Shown piece after piece: positions 7,014 through 13,844 of a stretch of 28,276 nt of DNA. The stretch spans positions 1 to 28,276 of the forward strand of contig PLTW01000126.1 of NCBI GenBank assembly GCA_003164655.1, read 5' to 3'. The DNA is from Actinomycetota bacterium (GTDB taxonomy: Bacteria; Actinomycetota; Thermoleophilia; UBA2241). The notes beneath the pieces are model-generated. The model saw only the letters and a list, made by a program, of their open reading frames with translations, had not been told where the DNA came from and did no database searches. The number at the start of each line of letters is the position of its first letter. Position 1 is the first letter of the stretch. The translations under genes were made by a program, and so were the position numbers.

Positions 7014-7829
7014 GTGGCTGCCAAGGACAAGATCATCGGACGCAAAGAACACGTCGGGTCGCGGAAGATCAGGGCATCCATTGAGAGATGCCTCGCTGAA
7101 CTGAGTGAGGGTCAGTTCGGCGAACGGACCGTCAAAGAGTTGCTGATAGACCTTCGCGAGTTGGGCAGGAAGGTCGCTGGTGAGAGGGCGACCGCGCCCG
7201 GCCGCGCCGTCGCCGACTTCGTCGAGGTCTGCGACTTCGTCGCCCACGGCAACCGCGATCGCGGTCACACAGCGAGGTTCATCAGAGACCAGGCAGAGTC
7301 CCTGGCCGATGCCATTGCGCGCGGGCAGCATGAACCTTTGTCCGAGTGGGGTGTGGTCGACCCGGTGGGCGGCGAGCAAGTCGTCGGAGCGATGCTCGGG
7401 GTGGCCTGGATGTACCTCAGGGGCTTCGACCCGACCCCATCACAGGACACGGTCAATCCGCTCCTGGAGTGGCAGCACGAGATCGCGCTGTGCATGATCT
7501 CGCTTCTGCAGGACTCGTTCATCGAGTTGGAGAGCAAGAAAGGGATCGCGTCTCTGCACGTTGTGTCTCACGAGGGCTTCTATCGGCTCTACTGTCGGCT
7601 GTACGGCTCAAAAATCAACGCCGAGGCTCAGGCCAGGACGGGCGGCAGCGGGCAGGTGATCGTTGAGTTTCCGGTGATCATCACGGGAGCTCCTGACATC
7701 GACGGCGTGCTGCCGCCAACGACGTCGGAGTGGCACGAATTGCCTGCTGCGCCGCCCGATCCGCCGATCATCGAAGCCTACCGGGCCAATGACGGTCGGC
7801 TGCACGTGAGAATCATCGAGACGGCCTGA
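7014..7829 (+). CDS. Unknown cargo protein, 271 aa
   Basis: I do not recognise the family. The start is GTG 7014, with GGGGGT seven bases upstream; the nearby ATG 6986 is in another frame. Residues 1-110 are helical, with a conspicuous segment VCDFVAHGNRDRGHTARFI at about 72-90 that could hold catalytic or binding residues. A central hydrophobic stretch (MLGVAWMYLRGF, then EIALCMISLLQDSFIEL) follows, and the last 70 residues are beta-prone and Pro-rich. No membrane signal is clear. It is the only plus-strand gene between the packaging operon and the toxin-antitoxin pair, and codon choice looks slightly less GC-rich than its neighbours. This is the position where satellites often carry host-benefit or anti-phage genes. 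Confidence 0.7.
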   Translation: MAAKDKIIGRKEHVGSRKIRASIERCLAELSEGQFGERTVKELLIDLRELGRKVAGERATAPGRAVADFVEVCDFVAHGNRDRGHTARFIRDQAESLADAIARGQHEPLSEWGVVDPVGGEQVVGAMLGVAWMYLRGFDPTPSQDTVNPLLEWQHEIALCMISLLQDSFIELESKKGIASLHVVSHEGFYRLYCRLYGSKINAEAQARTGGSGQVIVEFPVIITGAPDIDGVLPPTTSEWHELPAAPPDPPIIEAYRANDGRLHVRIIETA

Positions 7830-7913
7830 CGCCAGCCGGGCAATCGCGATCTCGACGTGGTAGACGTCGCCGCCGATCGCCTTGCCCATCGGCTCCGCGC
7901 CCGCGACGCTGGT

Positions 7914-8243
7914 CTAGCAGGCCGTCAGGCTGCCGTCTCGGCGCGCCTCGGACGGGTCGATTGGCTCGAGGCAGAAGCGCACCCCTAGCCCCCGGGCCAG
8001 CCGCATGAGTGTGCGATACGTCGGGTTGGCTCGGCCCTGCTCGATTCGGCTGATCTCGCTCTGTCCCACGCCTGTCTCTGCGGAGAGCTGCTCTTGAGAC
8101 TTCCGCAGCTCCAGGCGACGCTCCGCGATCTGGCGCGCGAGGCGGTAGTAGTCCTCGAACGCGTGAAGCTCCCGGATTGCGTCAGGCCCCTCCGTTTCAG
8201 CCTCTTCGGCCACCCGACGTGAGAACTCGCTGTACGATGCCAT
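7914..8243 (-). CDS. XRE-family antitoxin (HigA-like)
   Basis: 109 residues. Residues about 45-95 are a classic helix-turn-helix: LRKSQEQLSAETGVGQSEIS, then RIEQGRANPTYRTLMRLARGLG, the Cro/CI fold used by antitoxins that bind both their toxin and their own promoter. The N-terminal 40 residues are acidic and helical and may contact the toxin. ATG 8243 has AAGGGG upstream. The toxin gene lies 111 bp upstream on the same strand, a toxin-first order as in higBA. The gap contains a likely private promoter, which would keep antitoxin in excess. Confidence 0.82.
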   Translation of the reverse strand: MASYSEFSRRVAEEAETEGPDAIRELHAFEDYYRLARQIAERRLELRKSQEQLSAETGVGQSEISRIEQGRANPTYRTLMRLARGLGVRFCLEPIDPSEARRDGSLTAC

Positions 8244-8300
8244 GTGCTTACCCCTTTTCCGCTCCGGCACAATCGCATGTACCTGCTCGTCTCTTCATGT

Positions 8301-8330
8301 TGTATATCCCATATCGTCCGGGAAACGCAA
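8301..8330 (-). promoter_or_regulatory. Candidate promoter of the antitoxin gene
   Basis: Read on the minus strand: TTGCGT (-35, 8325-8330), 18-bp spacer, TATACA (-10, 8301-8306). ATGTTG and CAACAT flank it as a 6-bp inverted repeat, a possible autoregulatory operator. This is the most AT-rich spot of the module. Confidence 0.45.
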
Positions 8331-8354
8331 CATCATTAATCGCGCTCCGCAACC

Positions 8355-8774
8355 TCAGGGTCGGCGCCTGAACTCGGCCAGGTACTTGCGCGCCTTGGCG
8401 ATCTGCTTCTGCTCGTATGCTGCGCTCGTGTGCTTGCCCTTATCGTAGCCACTCAAGATCAGGATCTTGTTTGAGCCGTAGTCGTAGAAGTACTCGCGGA
8501 GCAGGATCCGCCCCGGCTCTTTGGCCCCGATCCGCACGCGAGGCCTTCCGTACCGGGCTAGGATGTCGTCCGCGTTCTGACGTAGCCGGAGCTCGTAGAG
8601 GCCCCGGCCGAGCGCCTTGCCGAACTCGGTACCGCACACGTCCTTGCCCAGGGCGGCCAGAACTACCCTGTTCGCGGCGTCGAGCGCACGGCGCTGGGTT
8701 GGAGTCAGAGCATTGACGAACGACTCGAAGGGTACGGGCAGGCCGGGCACCTCGTAGATCTGCAGGTCGTACAT
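8355..8774 (-). CDS. RelE/HigB-like toxin (phage Gp49-like family)
   Basis: 139 residues from ATG 8774, which is preceded by a G-rich ribosome site. The C-terminal half matches the Gp49-like HigB family: basic strands around RPRVRIGAKEPGRILLREYF, the core strand KILILSGYDKGKHTS, and a final helix QKQIAKARKYLAEF. Family members are ribosome-dependent mRNA interferases held in check by the HTH protein encoded next. The N-terminal 40 residues (ending in LTPTQRRALDAANRVVLAAL) lengthen it beyond the usual 100-120 residues. It probably stabilises the element or acts against incoming phage. Confidence 0.8.
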   Translation of the reverse strand: MYDLQIYEVPGLPVPFESFVNALTPTQRRALDAANRVVLAALGKDVCGTEFGKALGRGLYELRLRQNADDILARYGRPRVRIGAKEPGRILLREYFYDYGSNKILILSGYDKGKHTSAAYEQKQIAKARKYLAEFRRRP

Positions 8775-8902
8775 GGCCCCCCCGGTAGCTATCCCGGCAG
8801 TCTACTACTCATTGAGCCCGTCCCGCGGCCGGCAGGGGCACAGGCGCTGCAGGTTGTCGTTGCTGACTGCCGGCCAGCTTGTGCGCGCGTCCAGGCAGCC
8901 CG

Positions 8903-9580
8903 TCACCGCTCGCGCCACTCTGGCGGCATGTACGGGCACGTGCCGGCGTCCAGGACGCAGGTCGCGACCGCGTCGGGGCCGGTCGCCAGGCTGGCGCACT
9001 CGCGGCACAGCAGCGGCGGCTCCGGCCCCTCACGGCGGATGACGGCCAGCGAATCGGTCAGCCACTGCAAGCGATCCGATGATCGCCCCTGCCACATGAT
9101 CGCCAGTTCCTCGGCCACGATCTGTCGCTGGCGTGTCGTGAGATTCGCCGCCTCGGCGTCGTCTTCGAGCCGATAGGAGCACTCGAGGGCCGCGAGACTG
9201 TCGGCAAGCGAGACAATCAACCAGGGCGCCCCGAGAGCGGAGCCGCTGGCAAACACAGCGCTCCGCGCGACCGCCGGAGTCCACCCGGTCAGCGTGGACA
9301 GTTCGGCCGTGAGACCCGAAACGACGACCGCTGACAGCCTGTGGCGTCCGTCGACAAGACGAATCCGCCTATCGAAGACGATGTCGCCGGGCAGCCCGCG
9401 GGTCTCCCGGAGAACGTCCGCGAGGCGCGCCACCCGCTCTGTGCACGTCGGAGACCGCGCGTTCCACGGATGCATCGTGTCTAGCCACCGCTGAGCGCGC
9501 GCCGGTGAGACGACCTCCAGGCTCGCTGTGACGCCCGGATAGATGCGCCGAAAGCGCGACGGCGCGGCGACTGAGGCCAT
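8903..9580 (-). CDS. ParB/sulfiredoxin-fold-like protein with C-terminal cysteines
   Basis: 225 residues. The segment RIRLVDGRHRLSAVVVSGL at about 72-90 is a variant of the DGQHR motif seen in ParB-like nuclease and ATP-binding domains; the preceding VVSPARAQRWLD and VARLADVLRE match a family common in actinophages and plasmids. Many such proteins are small nucleotide-dependent DNA regulators, but the role here is unproven. The C-terminal 45 residues contain four cysteines (CRECASL, then CVLDAGTC), which could bind metal. ATG 9580 is 10 bases after the upstream gene's TGA, so it is part of the replication operon. Confidence 0.6.
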   Translation of the reverse strand: MASVAAPSRFRRIYPGVTASLEVVSPARAQRWLDTMHPWNARSPTCTERVARLADVLRETRGLPGDIVFDRRIRLVDGRHRLSAVVVSGLTAELSTLTGWTPAVARSAVFASGSALGAPWLIVSLADSLAALECSYRLEDDAEAANLTTRQRQIVAEELAIMWQGRSSDRLQWLTDSLAVIRREGPEPPLLCRECASLATGPDAVATCVLDAGTCPYMPPEWRER

Positions 9581-9589
9581 GACGTCGGC

Positions 9590-9979
9590 TCAGCCACCGG
9601 AGCCGCCGGCCGTCGGCTCGGCGTCCTCGTCGGGTGCGATGTCAGCGATCGGGCACGGCACCTTGACGGCGCGCAAGTCGCGGCGCAGCTGGCGCAGCCG
9701 CTCCTGCAACGGCAGGCGGCTGACGTCTGTCGCCATGACGGAGTCCCAGCCGAGCTCGCGGATGCGCTCGACGCTGGCCGCCTCCAGGAGAAGAAGTGTT
9801 TGGCCGAGGATGGCGTCGAGCGGGAACAGCTGCTCCGCCCACAGCGCCAGCTCGGGGTCGACAGGCTTCGGCGGCCGCTGCTTGGCGAGCCACTCCGCCG
9901 TGTTGCGCTCGTCCTCGAGGCGCTGCAGGCCGAGCATGTCGTCGGGATCGACGGGCGGGCGAGTGGTGACGATGGTCAT
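9590..9979 (-). CDS. Hypothetical protein, 129 aa, of the replication operon
   Basis: Not recognised. The ATG overlaps the primase stop (ATGA), so it is coupled to that gene. The protein is acidic and helical, with ERNTAEWLAKQRPPKPVDPE and ELALWAEQLFPLDAILGQTL near the middle and a leucine-rich helix SRLPLQERLRQLRRDLR. It ends in an Asp/Glu/Gly-rich tail. Nothing suggests catalysis. Position points to an accessory replication function, which is inference. Confidence 0.65.
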   Translation of the reverse strand: MTIVTTRPPVDPDDMLGLQRLEDERNTAEWLAKQRPPKPVDPELALWAEQLFPLDAILGQTLLLLEAASVERIRELGWDSVMATDVSRLPLQERLRQLRRDLRAVKVPCPIADIAPDEDAEPTAGGSGG

Positions 9980-10944
9980 GGCATCTCCTTCGGTGTGGGT
10001 TTGAGCGGTAGGTTCAGGACTTGCTCGAGCTCGGCCCGCATCGCCGGCAGGCCGACGGATCGAAGATGGTCGTTCCAGTCGCCGGCGCCAACGGGCAGCG
10101 TCAGCCGGTACGGCCGCGCCCCGACGGCGTGCAGGGCGGCGAAGGCGCTGCGCCCGTGGCGCTCGGCGTCGGGCTCGTACCAGTCGAGCGCCACGAAGAC
10201 GACGCGGCCGGCCAGGTGAGCGGCCAGCCACGTCCGCAGCGCGTGGCCGCAGAGAGCTATCGTCGGCAGGCCGCAGGCGGCGATCGACAGCGCCGTAATC
10301 GGGCCCTCGACGACGACCAGGACGTCGGCCCCGATCGCGCAGGCCGGCGCCGCAAAGACGCCGGCAGACTTGCGGCCGGCGCTGCGCGACTTCGGCGCGC
10401 CGGCGTCGATGTAGCGGCCCTCGGCGGCCACGAGGCGGCCGGCGGCGTCCTGCACCGGGAACACGACGGCCGGACGGCCGTACCAGTCAGCGGCGAAGCG
10501 CACGCGGGCCTCGACGGCCGTAAGCAGCACGATCCCGCGCGACCAGAGGTAGTCGGCGCCGGCGGCTCCGGCTGGCGCACCTATGGCCACAGTCGCCGCC
10601 CACAGGCGCTTGAGCGTCTCGCGCTTCGCTGCCGATTCGGCGATCTCGGCGGCCGAGGGCTCGCGCGGCGGCGTAGCGCGGCGGTGACGAGGCCGCGGCG
10701 GATCCTCGTCGCGGCCGTGTTTGCGGTCTTCGAGGAAGCCGTGACGGCCGCAGCGCACGCAGTTCCAGCCGCCCGTTGACCACACCCGGAGCTTGCGGTG
10801 CAGGTTGTCGCGCCGGCGCCCAGGGCGCTCGTCGTGGCAGAACGGGCAGAGATAGTCCGCGTGGTCGCCCCTGAGAAGCGGCTGCGGATCGAAGCGCTCC
10901 AGGTCGGCCGAGCCGAGGGCGGTTTCGGCGGTGCAAACGCTCAC
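9976..10944 (-). CDS. DNA primase with CHC2-like zinc finger and Toprim-like domain
   Basis: 322 residues from GTG 10944. The N-terminal zinc finger is C33-x2-C36-H ... C62-x2-C65 (LCPFCH and NCVRCG), as in bacterial and phage primases. A Toprim-like core follows, with VLVVVEGPITALSIAACGL (catalytic Glu) and VVFVALDWYEPDAERHG (acidic metal site) at about 205-265. It would synthesise RNA primers for replication of the excised element. The helicase is a separate gene upstream, unlike P4 alpha where the activities are fused. The 151 bp between the two genes hold an unusual repeat structure that may be the origin. The Shine-Dalgarno site is weak, so the start is the least sure part. Confidence 0.8.
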   Translation of the reverse strand: MSVCTAETALGSADLERFDPQPLLRGDHADYLCPFCHDERPGRRRDNLHRKLRVWSTGGWNCVRCGRHGFLEDRKHGRDEDPPRPRHRRATPPREPSAAEIAESAAKRETLKRLWAATVAIGAPAGAAGADYLWSRGIVLLTAVEARVRFAADWYGRPAVVFPVQDAAGRLVAAEGRYIDAGAPKSRSAGRKSAGVFAAPACAIGADVLVVVEGPITALSIAACGLPTIALCGHALRTWLAAHLAGRVVFVALDWYEPDAERHGRSAFAALHAVGARPYRLTLPVGAGDWNDHLRSVGLPAMRAELEQVLNLPLKPTPKEMP

Positions 10945-10970
10945 TGCGTCGCCGCCAGTTTCGCGGTCCG

Positions 10971-11066
10971 CTTGGAACCCTTGGAACCCTTGGAAGCCTC
11001 AAACCGAAAGTAGCTACGTGAAAACGTGTTGCAGAAACTTTCCGAAAGAAGGGTTCCAAGGGTTCC
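10971..11066. other. Candidate replication origin: iterons in an 18-bp inverted repeat
   Basis: Three TTGGAA(C/G)CC-type units repeat with a 9-bp period from 10972. GGAACCCTTGGAACCCTT (10974-10991) is repeated perfectly inverted at 11049-11066. The 57-base centre is notably A/T-richer than its surroundings. It fills the only gap in the replication module, between helicase and primase. Iterons plus an A/T-richer core between replication genes fit an origin; a transcription terminator or operator is possible. Confidence 0.55.
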
Positions 11067-11095
11067 GCCAGGCTCAACAATGGCTTCCTCGAGGG

Positions 11096-12535
11096 TCACA
11101 GCTGGGGCCCTTCCGAGCCGTCGGCGAGCCGAAAACCGCGATACACCTTGCGCCGCGTGACTGGTTCGAGCCGCGACGAAGTCTTGAGGCCGCGTTCTGA
11201 CAGGCGCGCAGAGAAGGCGCGTTGCGACAAGACATTCTCGCCGGTCGCCTTCGCCCAGGTGACATACCTCTCGTACAGCCATCCGGCCGGAACGGTGCCG
11301 TCCGGGTCGTCGATCACGTGCTCTGCGAGAAACTCGGCGAGCGGATCCATCTCGAGCTGGTAGGACGCGGTCGCGCTGCGCACCTCATCAGGAACGGCCA
11401 GGCCCTCGGTGCGCCAACGCAGGCAGCCGGCCACCATCCAGGCGAGGATGCCGGGCAGCTCGTCGCGCAGCTTGGTCGTGAGATCGTGGTCCTGCTCGGC
11501 TTCGGGGATCACGACGTCGAAGGGCACCAGGCGGATGCGCCGCCAGATCCCCCTGTCGGTCCCGACGATGTTCGGCTTGTGGTTGGTCGACAGCGTCAGT
11601 TTGAAGCGGGGCACGAACTCGAACTCGTCGTGGAACAGGAAGCGCGCCGTCACGGGCTCAGAGCCGGTGACCTGCTTGACGAGCGACTCCTCGAGGCGGT
11701 GGGCCGATCCGGTCTCGGACGCGGTCACCAGGCGCGCGCCGGCCAGGCGGGCGAGGTCACCGCTGCTACTGTCGCGGCGCTTGCTCATGAAGGTCGCCGC
11801 CGCCGCGTGCATGGCGTAAGTGCCGATCACGGCGCGGGCGGTCTCGGTGGTCACCGACTTGCCGTTTGCGCCGGTTCCCCAGGGGATCGCGATGCACTGC
11901 TCACTGGTGTGGCCCGTCAGACAGTAGCCGAGCCAGGTCTCCCAGAAAGACACGAGGCCCGGGCGTCCGTCCGTGACGCGCTCCAGGTGGGCAAGCCACA
12001 GCGGCGCCGCGGCGTCTGGCTCGTAGATGGTCCACAGTCGACGGGTCATCATGTACTTGGGGTCGTGCGGCAGGCGCCCGCCGGTGCGCGTGTCGATCAC
12101 GCAGTCGGCGGCGTTGACCAGGTCAAGGTCGGCGTCGAAGTCGTCGCCGCGTGCGGCCAGATCGGGCTCGCTGCGCGCCATCTCAAGGGCAGCCACCAGA
12201 CCGGCTCGACTACAGACGCGCTTGAAGCCGGCGCCGAGCTTGTCTCGCATGGTGCCCTCCGCCTGTGCGAGCTCTACGCAGATCTCGAGCGGCAGCTCTT
12301 CCTTGGCCAGGTGCTCGACGCGCAGCGGGTCAGGCTTCCACGTGCCGGCGTCGCGGTCGTACGCCATCCAACCGCGGCCGGGGTCGTACTTGGCGCGGTC
12401 CTTGCAGATCACAGCGAAGCGCCTGCCGTGGCTGCGATCGCTGCCGTCCAACGGCAGGTCGACGGGGGCACATGTGATGGGTGCCGAGGCATCCTCGCTG
12501 GCGGCGGCGCTCTTCTCTGCCTTGCCGGTGCTCAT
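11096..12535 (-). CDS. P4-family SF3 replicative helicase
   Basis: 479 residues. A D5-like N-terminal region (WETWLGYCLTGHT at about 198-210) precedes the Walker A motif GTGANGKS at 220-227, within PWGTGANGKSVTTET. Further SF3 motifs follow: GDLARLAGARLVTASE (Walker B region) and the sensor LTLSTNHKPNIVGTDRGIWR with RRIRLVPF. The C-terminal 90 residues form a winged-helix-like domain (LYERYVTWAKATGENVLSQRAF). This architecture is the phage/plasmid primase P4-type helicase that unwinds DNA at the origin. ATG 12535 overlaps the preceding gene's TGA (ATGA), which supports that start over the longer frame. The N-terminal 30 residues are low-complexity Ala/Ser. Confidence 0.9.
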   Translation of the reverse strand: MSTGKAEKSAAASEDASAPITCAPVDLPLDGSDRSHGRRFAVICKDRAKYDPGRGWMAYDRDAGTWKPDPLRVEHLAKEELPLEICVELAQAEGTMRDKLGAGFKRVCSRAGLVAALEMARSEPDLAARGDDFDADLDLVNAADCVIDTRTGGRLPHDPKYMMTRRLWTIYEPDAAAPLWLAHLERVTDGRPGLVSFWETWLGYCLTGHTSEQCIAIPWGTGANGKSVTTETARAVIGTYAMHAAAATFMSKRRDSSSGDLARLAGARLVTASETGSAHRLEESLVKQVTGSEPVTARFLFHDEFEFVPRFKLTLSTNHKPNIVGTDRGIWRRIRLVPFDVVIPEAEQDHDLTTKLRDELPGILAWMVAGCLRWRTEGLAVPDEVRSATASYQLEMDPLAEFLAEHVIDDPDGTVPAGWLYERYVTWAKATGENVLSQRAFSARLSERGLKTSSRLEPVTRRKVYRGFRLADGSEGPQL

Positions 12536-12798
12536 AGCGACGGTCTCGCGTCGAGCAGCCGCAGTCTCTCGAGCAGCCAAGCTCGGGCCGAGCAGGGCAC
12601 GCCGCGGCGCATGATGACGGGGTCGTACGTCGGCGCCAGCGACGCCAGGGCGACGCTTAGGCGGACGCCTTCAGTCCACCGCTCGGCGGCGCTCATGTCC
12701 GCGATATCGAGGTGGTCCAGGCGTCGATCGTCGGCCTCGGATGCCGCCTCGACCGGCAGCCGATAGCGCAGACGCACTTGGTTGTTGACGGCCCTCAT
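12532..12798 (-). CDS. Hypothetical protein, 88 aa
   Basis: Not recognised. ATG 12798 lies in an ATGA overlap with the gene before it, and its own TGA overlaps the helicase start, so it is a link in a coupled chain. The protein is basic and helical (MRAVNNQVRLRYRLPV, then SAAERWTEGVRLSVALASL and a final LLERLRLLDARPS). There are no cysteine clusters or membrane segments. It may be a replication accessory factor by position only. Confidence 0.62.
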   Translation of the reverse strand: MRAVNNQVRLRYRLPVEAASEADDRRLDHLDIADMSAAERWTEGVRLSVALASLAPTYDPVIMRRGVPCSARAWLLERLRLLDARPSL

Positions 12799-13211
12799 GA
12801 GGGCCGCTCGTCGGTCTTCGGGCCGCGCCGTCGCTCGAGGGTGAACGAACGCACACCGGCGAGTGGCCAGTACACGGGGTCGGGGCGTTCGGCCACTCGA
12901 CCGTTCTCGTCCGCCGGCTCGAAGGTGATCGCGCAGAGGCAACCCTCGGCGACCCAGTAGGCCGAAACCTCGATCGTCTCCTCGCACCCGTCGACCATGT
13001 GCAGCTGCAGGACGGGGATGAGGTCTTCGCCGGCCGATGTCATAGTCAAGGCACTCCACTTCGGCCACTCAAGGTGCTCGGCGCACCATGCGTTCTTGTC
13101 CGTCAAGGGCCAGCCGTCGATCACGTCCGGGGGGTGCCGGCGGCAGCTCCCGGATCGACAACCGCCGCCCTCGTGCGACTCCCAGGCCGCACAATCGGCG
13201 CAGCGCATCAT
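12795..13211 (-). CDS. Cysteine-rich small protein, 138 aa
   Basis: Starts at ATG 13211 (second ATG at 13208) with a strong AGGAGG upstream. The first 45 residues hold CADC, then C-x4-C around GCRSGSC, then AWCAEH, which looks like a zinc-binding module similar to phage proteins of unknown function (CADCAAWESH...GSCRRHPP). The rest is beta-prone (LIPVLQLHMVDGCEETIEV, then CAITFEPADENGR). It is the first gene after the regulator pair and heads the coupled chain to the helicase. Confidence 0.65.
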   Translation of the reverse strand: MMRCADCAAWESHEGGGCRSGSCRRHPPDVIDGWPLTDKNAWCAEHLEWPKWSALTMTSAGEDLIPVLQLHMVDGCEETIEVSAYWVAEGCLCAITFEPADENGRVAERPDPVYWPLAGVRSFTLERRRGPKTDERPS

Positions 13212-13276
13212 CCGCTAACCTCCTCGTGGTCGGCGGTCAGCTGCAATAGGCGCTCGCGATCGCTCGAGCCCACGGC

Positions 13277-13555
13277 TCAGCCCTCGCCCTGGTCGTCGGC
13301 GTCCTCGTCGCCGATCACGGCGCGCATGAGCTTTGCCACCGGCACCTTGTACGACCGGCCGCAGTGGAGTACCGGTACGCCGTCCGCAAGCTGGCCTGTG
13401 GCTGCGAGCCTGTAGGCCGCGACCCTTCCGAGATCGAGAAGAACGCGCGCCTCGTCGACACTGCAGACAAAGCGGCCGCGCAGCTGCTCCAGGATCGCCT
13501 CACGGTTCAGCTCCGCGGGGATGGGCGACGACGATGCGCTAGCGACCGCGCTCAT
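13277..13555 (-). CDS. Small helix-turn-helix / excisionase-fold protein
   Basis: 92 residues. The segment SVDEARVLLDLGRVAAYRLA at about 32-51, followed by GVPVLHCGRSYKVPVAKLMR, is a winged HTH of the AlpA/excisionase type, with the wing reading 'GRSYKVP'. It overlaps the upstream regulator by 17 bp and has GGAG upstream of ATG 13555. It could be a second directionality factor or an activator of the replication operon, like the AlpA and Stl-partner regulators of satellites. Acidic C-terminal tail (DEDADDQGEG). Confidence 0.68.
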   Translation of the reverse strand: MSAVASASSSPIPAELNREAILEQLRGRFVCSVDEARVLLDLGRVAAYRLAATGQLADGVPVLHCGRSYKVPVAKLMRAVIGDEDADDQGEG

Positions 13556-13748
13556 CGCCGCCGATCTCCTCGAAGAGCTCTTCCTCGGGGACCCCGAGCA
13601 CCTTCGCGATGGCGCGACGCCAGCCGGGGTAGGCCGGGACTCGGCCGTTCTTGAACTTCGAGATGTCCGTGAAGTGGACGCCCGTCAGCCGGGAGAGGTC
13701 GCGGTCCGACAGACCCCGTTCCTTCTGCACGATTGCCAGCCTTAGCAT
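13539..13748 (-). CDS. Small XRE-type regulator (Cro/CI fold)
   Basis: 69 residues with GGAGG before ATG 13748. The sequence GLSDRDLSRLTGVHFTDIS followed by KFKNGRVPAYPGWRRAIAKVLG is a complete lambda-repressor-like HTH with little else, the size of Cro-type proteins. It is transcribed away from the CGNR/integrase pair across a 96-bp gap, so it probably acts on the operators in that gap and forms the lysogeny-like switch of the element. The tail EEELFEEIGGDERG is acidic. Confidence 0.75.
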   Translation of the reverse strand: MLRLAIVQKERGLSDRDLSRLTGVHFTDISKFKNGRVPAYPGWRRAIAKVLGVPEEELFEEIGGDERGR

Positions 13749-13770
13749 GCGGACCTCCGTTAGAACCCGC

Positions 13771-13843
13771 TTGACTGTTGGTGTGCGTTGGTCAAATAAT
13801 AGGCGGGAATTGTCGTATGCGCGATACTACGAAGGGATACGAC
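13771..13843 (+). promoter_or_regulatory. Divergent regulatory region: promoter and operator-like repeats
   Basis: TTGACT (13771-13776), 17-bp spacer and AAATAA (13794-13799) form a plausible rightward promoter for the CGNR and integrase genes. GTCGTAT (13812-13818) and ATACGAC (13837-13843) are an inverted pair, with another ATAC between them (GTATGCGCGATAC, 13815-13827). These are likely operators for the small repressor encoded on the other strand. A leftward promoter was not clear. Confidence 0.5.
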
Positions 13844-13844
13844 T

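Noticed and set aside
8903..9580. True ParB partition protein
   Set aside because: Only the DGRHR-type motif is seen; there is no HTH DNA-binding domain and no ParA nearby, so I call it ParB-fold-like only.
11222..12766. 514-codon plus-strand frame opposite the helicase
   Set aside because: The helicase on the minus strand has Walker A and SF3 motifs; the plus-strand product is low-complexity Arg/Gly/Ala.
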